From an uncultured Clostridia bacterium (lineage in GTDB: Bacteria; Bacillota; Clostridia; Christensenellales; Aristaeellaceae): a stretch of DNA of 45,156 nucleotides. The position numbers and the translations under genes are program-made. The notes below the pieces were generated by a model. That model was given only the letters and a program-made list of their open reading frames with translations, ran no database searches and had not been told where the DNA came from. Of the stretch, positions 40,919-45,156 are shown in pieces (the first letter of the stretch is position 1; every line of letters begins with the position of its first letter). The stretch lies in assembly GCA_934663595.1 (NCBI GenBank), contig CAKUKM010000018.1:1-45156 (forward strand), written 5' to 3'.

Positions 40919-42847
40919 GTGATATTGGCGTCGCACGCGGGCTTTTGCTTCGGCGTTCGCCGCGCGGTGGAGGCGGCCGAAAAGGCTGCGCCCGCAGTCA
41001 CACTGGGTCCGATCATTCACAACCCGCAGGTCGTTTCCCGCCTGGAATCGCTGGGCGTTCGCTCGGTCGAGCGCGTGGAGGAGATTCCGGCCGGCGCGCG
41101 CGCAATCATCCGTTCGCACGGCGTGAGCCGCGAGGTGATGGAGGCGCTGAACGCAAGGGACCTTACGGTGATTGACGCGACGTGTCCGTTCGTGGCGCGC
41201 ATTCATGAAATGGCGCGCGCGGCGAGCGAGGCGGGCGTTCCGCTGATTGTGATCGGCGAATCGCAGCACCCGGAGGTTTGCGGAATCCTCGGCTGGACGC
41301 GCGGCGCGCATTACGCGGTGCGCACGCCGGAGGACGTGGATCGCCTTCCCGAGATGGAGCGGGCGCTGATCGTATCGCAGACGACGATGGTGGAATCGGA
41401 ATTTCGGGCGCTTTGCGCGCAGATTGAACGGAAGGTGCGCCTTCCGGACGTGCGCATGACGATTTGCCCCGCGACGCGCGACCGGCAATCGGAATGCATG
41501 GCGCTTGCGCGCACGGCCGATCGCATGATCGTGATCGGCGGCCGGGACAGCTCGAACAGCCGCAAGCTGTACGCGCTGGCGGCGCAGCTCTGTCCGCGAA
41601 CGAGCTTTATTGAATCGGCGGACGAGCTCAAAGGGCTGAAGATCAGCCCGACCGATACAATCGGGATTACAGCCGGTGCATCCACGCCGGATTGTATAAT
41701 TAAGGAGGTTGTTGCAAGAATGAACGACATCGAGAAGAAAGCCCCCATCGAAGAAACCCAGGATCAGTCCGTAATGTCCATGGAAGACGTTGACAAGACG
41801 CTCGTCCAGCTCCGCCCGGGCCAGATCGTGACCGGACAGGTGGTTCAGATCACCGATGACGAAGTGTGTGTAAACGTCGGCTACAAGGCGGACGGTCTGG
41901 TGAAGAAGTCCGACCTTTCCTCTACCGATGTCAAGATCGGCGACGAAATCGAAGTCGAAGTCGTCAAGGTTAACGACGGCGAAGGCAACGTCCTTCTTTC
42001 CCAGAAGAACATCATCAACCGCAAGGCTTGGGAAGACATCTGCGCGAAGGAAGAAGCGGGCGAATTCGTCGAAGGCGTTGGCAAGGAAGCCGTTAAGGGC
42101 GGTCTGCTGGCGGACGTTATGGGCATCCGCACCTTCATCCCCGCGTCTCAGCTCTCTCTGCACTATGTCGAGAAGATCGACGAGTTCGTCGGCCAGCCGA
42201 TGAAGCTGAAGATCATCGAGATCGACAAGTCCAAGAAGCGCATCGTGGCCTCCCGCAAGGCGGTTCTGATTGCGGAAGAAGCCGAGAAGAAGAAGCACAT
42301 CTGGGAGACCCTCGAGGTTGGCTCCGTTGTGAAGGGCACCGTTCGCCGTCTGGCGGACTTCGGCGCGTTCGTCGACATCGGCGGCGTCGATGGTCTGGTT
42401 CATGTGACCGATCTGTCCTGGGGCCGCGTAAAGCATCCGTCCGATGTGGTCAGCGTTGGCCAGCAGATCGACGTGAAGATCCTGAACGTGGATCCGGAGC
42501 GCGAGCGCATTTCTCTCAGCTACAAGCAGACCCAGCCCCGTCCGTGGACCGTTGCGGGTGAGAAGTATCCCGTTGGCTCCATCGTTGAGGGCAAGGTAGT
42601 TCGCATCACGACCTTCGGCGCGTTCGTTGAGCTCGAGCCCGGTCTGGATGGTCTGGTTCACATTTCCCAGTGCGCGCTCAATCGCATTGCGAAGGTTGAA
42701 GACGCGGTCAACGTGGGCGACATCGTTCGCGTAAAGGTTCTGGATGTGAACACCGAAGCGAAGCGCATCTCCCTGTCCATCCGCGAAGCCTGCGAAGACG
42801 AAGCCATGGACAGCGTATCCGAAGACGAATTCCCGATCGGCGGCTGA
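40919..42847 (+). CDS. ispH-rpsA: Fused IspH (HMBPP reductase) and ribosomal protein S1
   Basis: 642 residues. Residues 1-265 are IspH: the iron-sulfur cysteines are Cys10 (HAGFCFGVRRA), Cys89 (IDATCPFVARIH) and Cys183 (TICPATRDRQSE), with GESQHPEVCG and GITAGASTPD. It makes IPP and DMAPP in the MEP pathway. Residues 268-642 carry four S1 domains near 288-352, 370-440, 456-526 and 543-612 (e.g. VKGTVRRLADFGAFVDIGG), helping mRNA binding on the 30S subunit. The fusion is known in Clostridia. GTG at 40919 is taken as start, but AAAGGGG is 15 bases away; the in-frame ATC codons upstream would give a family-like MEIAV start. Codon use shifts at the S1 part. Confidence 0.93.
   Translation: MILASHAGFCFGVRRAVEAAEKAAPAVTLGPIIHNPQVVSRLESLGVRSVERVEEIPAGARAIIRSHGVSREVMEALNARDLTVIDATCPFVARIHEMARAASEAGVPLIVIGESQHPEVCGILGWTRGAHYAVRTPEDVDRLPEMERALIVSQTTMVESEFRALCAQIERKVRLPDVRMTICPATRDRQSECMALARTADRMIVIGGRDSSNSRKLYALAAQLCPRTSFIESADELKGLKISPTDTIGITAGASTPDCIIKEVVARMNDIEKKAPIEETQDQSVMSMEDVDKTLVQLRPGQIVTGQVVQITDDEVCVNVGYKADGLVKKSDLSSTDVKIGDEIEVEVVKVNDGEGNVLLSQKNIINRKAWEDICAKEEAGEFVEGVGKEAVKGGLLADVMGIRTFIPASQLSLHYVEKIDEFVGQPMKLKIIEIDKSKKRIVASRKAVLIAEEAEKKKHIWETLEVGSVVKGTVRRLADFGAFVDIGGVDGLVHVTDLSWGRVKHPSDVVSVGQQIDVKILNVDPERERISLSYKQTQPRPWTVAGEKYPVGSIVEGKVVRITTFGAFVELEPGLDGLVHISQCALNRIAKVEDAVNVGDIVRVKVLDVNTEAKRISLSIREACEDEAMDSVSEDEFPIGG
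41702..41722 (+). promoter_or_regulatory. Internal ribosome site and ATG at the IspH/S1 junction
   Basis: A consensus AAGGAGG (41702-41708) lies 11 bases before an in-frame ATG (41720-41722) that begins MNDIEKKAPIEETQDQSVMS, exactly where the S1 part starts. It would allow an S1-only protein of 375 residues from the fused gene. Confidence 0.65.
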
Positions 42848-42857
42848 GCCGCTACAG

Positions 42858-42977
42858 TTGCTGCCGCGCCAATCACACCGATTTTGAGTCGGGAAGCGAC
42901 TCAAAATCTTAGCTGGTTCTGATTCGGCAGTAGTTCCCATCATCCCGCCCCTTGCACCGGATAGCGGCGCAAGGGGC
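42858..42977 (+). repeat. Intergenic hairpin repeat, copy C (after rpsA)
   Basis: It opens TTGCTGCCGCG. H1 (42880-42908) has arms GATTTTGAGTCG/CGACTCAAAATC, then a GTTCCCA-type block (AGTTCCCA). H2 at 42947-42977 has different arms (GCCCCTTGC/GCAAGGGGC) but keeps GGATAGC in the loop. H2 is followed by TTTCTTT and should terminate ispH-rpsA. Confidence 0.8.
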
Positions 42978-42984
42978 TTTCTTT
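42947..42984 (+). terminator. Terminator of ispH-rpsA
   Basis: A strong stem GCCCCTTGC/GCAAGGGGC followed by TTTCTTT, about 100 bases after the stop codon. A weaker hairpin (CTTGCATC/GATGCAGG) follows near 43027-43050. Confidence 0.75.
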
Positions 42985-43064
42985 AGTACGGGGGATTAAA
43001 TCGCAGTGGTTCGTATTATTTGGCTCCTTGCATCGTACTATGATGCAGGGGCTTATTTGCATTT

Positions 43065-43094
43065 AAAAAGCTGCTCATCTTGAGCAGCTTTTTT
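43065..43094. terminator. Bidirectional terminator between rpsA and the DUF6054 gene
   Basis: AAAAAGCTGCTCA / TGAGCAGCTTTTTT arms with a very short loop; A and T tracts on either side let it serve both the plus-strand ispH-rpsA transcript and the minus-strand gene at 43111. Confidence 0.93.
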
Positions 43095-43110
43095 GGGAAT
43101 ATAGACTGGA

Positions 43111-43440
43111 TCAATCAATGATATCCAGCAATTTATCCATGAATGCATCCTCGCCGAATGTATTGATCTTGAAGAAGACGGCCTGACTGCCGCCGGCGGT
43201 GGTTGCGGACAAATGGACGGGCCCGCTCCCGGCCTGGAACAGCACGACGGTCATGCTCAATCGATTCCCGCCCATATAGCTATACCGTTCGAACACGCGG
43301 ACGCTGCATTTAGCGCCGTTTTCCTCAAAATCGCTGCTGGACTCGAGCGATGCAGACACGCTCCCGTTCAGGATTCCCTCCTCGATTCTAGCGATCCACT
43401 CGCCAAACTCCCCCGTCAAAACCCTTTCAACCTGTGCCAT
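43111..43440 (-). CDS. DUF6054 family protein
   Basis: 109 residues: MAQVERVLTGEFGEWIARIE, NGSVSASLESSSDFEENGAKC, VRVFERYSYMGGNRLSMTVV, then SATTAGGSQAVFFKINTFGE. This set matches, from memory, the small Clostridia family DUF6054, which has no known function. There is no signal peptide or membrane span. The start at 43440 is preceded by GTGGCACTGCCAC, a dyad, with GGAGG 12 bases away. It is a single minus-strand gene among plus-strand ones, with the 135-bp repeat array directly upstream. Confidence 0.75.
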   Translation of the reverse strand: MAQVERVLTGEFGEWIARIEEGILNGSVSASLESSSDFEENGAKCSVRVFERYSYMGGNRLSMTVVLFQAGSGPVHLSATTAGGSQAVFFKINTFGEDAFMDKLLDIID

Positions 43441-43459
43441 GTGGCAGTGCCACCTCCAT

Positions 43460-43920
43460 TTGCTGCCGCGCTTGATCGCGACGAAATTGAGTCGGGCGGC
43501 TGGGCCGCCTCCCACTTGCTACCGCGCTTGATCGCGACGAAATTGAGTCGGACAGCGACTCAATTTCTTAGGCGCTTCGCTCCCCTACTTTGTTCCCATT
43601 CCGCCGCGCGCTGCGCCGCCGTGGTGCCGGGCGGCTGGGCCGCCTCCCACTTGCTGCCGCGCTTGATCGCGGCGAAATTGAGTCGGATAGCGACTCAATT
43701 TCTTAGGCGCTTCGCATTGGTATTTTGTTCCCATTCCGCCGCTCGCTGCGCCACCGTGGTGCCGGGCGGCTGGGCCGCCTCCCACTTGCTGCCGCGTTTG
43801 ATCGCGGCGAAATTGAGTCGGATAGCGACTCAATTTCTTAGGTGCTTCGCATTGGTATTTTGTTCCCATTCCACCGCTCGCTGCGCCGCCGTGGTGTCGG
43901 CTTGCGCGCTTTGGGGGGCA
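43460..43920 (+). repeat. 135-bp tandem array of the hairpin repeat (copies D-F plus a truncated one)
   Basis: Three full units start at 43516, 43651 and 43786, and a 56-bp truncated unit at 43460. Each holds TTGCTGCCGCG, a hairpin with arms GAAATTGAGTCG/CGACTCAATTTC (43539-43567, 43674-43702, 43809-43837), TTGTTCCCATTCC and a GGCGGCTGGGCCGCC hairpin. The truncated unit has lost the right hairpin arm and what follows. Units E and F differ from each other at only a few bases. No gene is supported from 43441 to 44071. Confidence 0.95.
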
Positions 43921-44022
43921 GTTTCACCTCCGTTTGCTGCTGCGGTTGATTATGGCTCGATTTCTTTTTCATTCCTATTTCCGGCCTGCGGCGGCTTTAC
44001 GCTTGCTTTTACTTTTCGACTC

Positions 44023-44051
44023 TTGTCAGGTTTGTGGAAATGGGGTACAAT
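44023..44051 (+). promoter_or_regulatory. Promoter of msrC-greA
   Basis: -35 TTGTCA (44023-44028), 17-nt spacer, -10 TACAAT (44046-44051), 20 bases before the msrC start codon, with AAAGGAGGA between. Confidence 0.8.
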
Positions 44052-44071
44052 AGGGGAAAGGAGGAACCGCG

Positions 44072-44536
44072 ATGAATACCTATGATGCGCTGCAGGCGCA
44101 ATTGCGGGCGCTTACGGAGGACGAGCCGCACTGGCTGCCGAATCTGGCGAACGCTGTGGCGGCGATTTACGAAAGTCTGCCGAATCTGAACTGGGCCGGA
44201 TTTTATTTGATGATTCAGGGCGAACTGGTTTTGGGGCCGTTTCAGGGGCGGCCGGCGTGCATTCGGATTCCGGTGGGGCGCGGCGTATGCGGAACCTGCG
44301 CAAAGACCGGGCGGACGCAGCGCGTGCCGGACGTTCACGCGTTTCCGGGGCACATCGCGTGCGACAGCGCGTCGAATTCGGAGCTGGTAATTCCCCTGTG
44401 GAAGGGCGACCGGCTGGTGGGCGTACTGGATCTGGACAGTCCGATTCTCGATCGCTTCAGCGAAGAGGATCAGCGGGGTCTGGAGGCGTGCGCAGCGATT
44501 TTGTCGCGGGCAATTCAGACCTTTGAAGGAGCATAG
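44072..44536 (+). CDS. msrC: Free-methionine (R)-S-oxide reductase (GAF domain)
   Basis: 154 residues, one GAF domain. Three cysteines at 63, 73 and 97 keep the same 10- and 24-residue spacing as the catalytic and resolving cysteines (84, 94, 118) recalled for E. coli fRMsr; a fourth is at 76. Blocks NLNWAGFYLM, GRGVCGTCAKTGRTQRV, HIACDSASNSELVIPL and GVLDLDSPILDRF are typical. It repairs oxidised free methionine. The greA-like gene follows after two bases, so the two are one operon. Confidence 0.92.
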   Translation: MNTYDALQAQLRALTEDEPHWLPNLANAVAAIYESLPNLNWAGFYLMIQGELVLGPFQGRPACIRIPVGRGVCGTCAKTGRTQRVPDVHAFPGHIACDSASNSELVIPLWKGDRLVGVLDLDSPILDRFSEEDQRGLEACAAILSRAIQTFEGA

Positions 44537-44538
44537 GC

Positions 44539-45042
44539 ATGTATAACGAATTGAGCGAGGTCGACATCCGCAAGATGCAGGAGGAAATCGACCACATTCT
44601 CCGCGAGGTGCGCCCGAAATGCGTGGACGATTTAAAGACCGCGCGCGGCTTCGGCGATCTGAGCGAGAATTATGAATACAAGGCGGCGAAGCAGGAGCTG
44701 CGCCGCTGCGACAGCCGTCTGCGCTATCTGCGCCGCATGATCGACACGGCGAAGGTCATAAAGGCCGATTCCGCAGCCGATCAGGTGGGGCTGTTCGACA
44801 CGGTGGAAATCTATTTCGAGGACGAGGGCGAAAGCGACCGCTATCGCATCATGACCACGCTGCGCGAGGACGTGATGTCCGGCATCATCAGCAAGGAATC
44901 GCCGCTGGGCCGCGCGGTCATGGGCCGCAAGGTGGGCGACCGCGTGCGCGTACGCGTCAGCGACGATGTGGAATACTACATTCAGATTCGCGCGCTGGAA
45001 AAGGGCACGGACGACGATTCCCTGCCCATCCGCTCGTATTAA
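44539..45042 (+). CDS. greA: Transcription elongation factor GreA/GreB family
   Basis: 167 residues. The N-terminal coiled coil carries the acidic tip GFGDLSENYEYKAAKQEL (Asp40, Glu43), which enters the polymerase secondary channel to stimulate transcript cleavage. The C-terminal FKBP-like domain includes SGIISKESPLGRAVMGRKVGDRVRV. GAAGGAG lies 7 bases before the ATG. The C-terminal extension (RALEKGTDDDSLPIRSY) is slightly longer than usual. Second gene of the msrC operon. Confidence 0.93.
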   Translation: MYNELSEVDIRKMQEEIDHILREVRPKCVDDLKTARGFGDLSENYEYKAAKQELRRCDSRLRYLRRMIDTAKVIKADSAADQVGLFDTVEIYFEDEGESDRYRIMTTLREDVMSGIISKESPLGRAVMGRKVGDRVRVRVSDDVEYYIQIRALEKGTDDDSLPIRSY

Positions 45043-45049
45043 AGCATGA

Positions 45050-45072
45050 GCCTCCGGGATAATTCCGGAGGC
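45050..45072 (+). terminator. Hairpin after greA
   Basis: Arms GCCTCCGG (45050-45057) and CCGGAGGC (45065-45072), 8 bp with a 7-base loop, 7 bases after the stop codon. No U tract follows directly. A second hairpin (CGAGAGGGC/GCCCTCTCG, 45103-45124) lies downstream and is followed by AACTAAAAAT. Confidence 0.55.
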
Positions 45073-45156
45073 CCTCGGACTGTCGAAAAACCCCGGAGAG
45101 CTCGAGAGGGCCGAAGCCCTCTCGAACTAAAAATCGAGCCCAGCGGCGTGTACGGT

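Noticed and set aside
43460..43920. CRISPR array
   Set aside because: The whole 135-bp unit repeats, with no variable spacers and no cas genes.
43213..44085. Open frames with repeated RYPTQFRRDQ-like or LSRIATQFLRR-like peptides
   Set aside because: They are translations of the 135-bp non-coding array on either strand; no start signals and the same peptides appear at other repeat copies.

Overview
The window looks like a chromosomal segment from a GC-rich member of the Clostridia (Bacillota), probably a spore-forming lineage. Reasons: a SigH (Spo0H) gene next to rae1, rlmB and mrnC ahead of tuf, a SpoIID-type protein, an ispH-rpsA fusion, a DUF6054 protein, strong AGGAGG ribosome sites and alanine/arginine-rich proteins. 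A finer placement (for example Christensenellales) is only a guess. I see no prophage, transposase, integrase, CRISPR array or rRNA operon.

Layout. 1-4.6 kb (minus strand): rhaB, mrnC, rlmB, rae1 and sigH, then tRNA-Gly and the start of tuf behind their own promoter. 4.6-5.1 kb: a gene-free stretch with clustered DnaA-box-like sites and two dyads. 5.1-6.6 kb: an HD hydrolase and a divergent ThuA-like gene. 6.6-12.6 kb (minus): secA, prfB, a Lit-like lipoprotein transacylase and tsaD. 12.9-17.4 kb (minus): a MoxR / DUF58 / transglutaminase operon. 17.5-20.7 kb (plus): acpS, nnr, an unknown gene and a metallo-beta-lactamase-fold hydrolase. 20.7-29.2 kb (minus): scpB, a sugar isomerase plus Gfo/Idh oxidoreductase pair, a secreted caspase-like protein with proC, a SpoIID/SH3 protein, and a TauE/SafE permease. 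29.4-45.0 kb (plus): FHA / SEDS / class B PBP for cell-wall growth, an ABC exporter pair, uvrC and an AlkZ-like glycosylase, a PepV dipeptidase, cmk, plsC, ispH-rpsA, then (after a minus-strand DUF6054 gene) free-methionine sulfoxide reductase and greA.

What stands out is mostly in the spaces between genes. (1) A family of intergenic repeats built around a hairpin with invariant core TTGAGTCG/CGACTCAA and a five-base loop. Its outer stem pairs differ from copy to copy but still pair, which points to a conserved structure. Copies flank secA, follow rpsA, and form a 135-bp tandem array upstream of the DUF6054 gene. (2) At three genes (nnr, spoIID, uvrC) the 3' end appears to have been copied downstream. 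At spoIID this gives an array of about four SH3-domain units reaching almost to the caspase-like gene. (3) An origin-like cluster of DnaA boxes upstream of rhaB. (4) An FHA protein with five 22-residue Thr-containing repeats at the head of a SEDS-PBP operon. All functional statements are from sequence reading alone; no database search was run.
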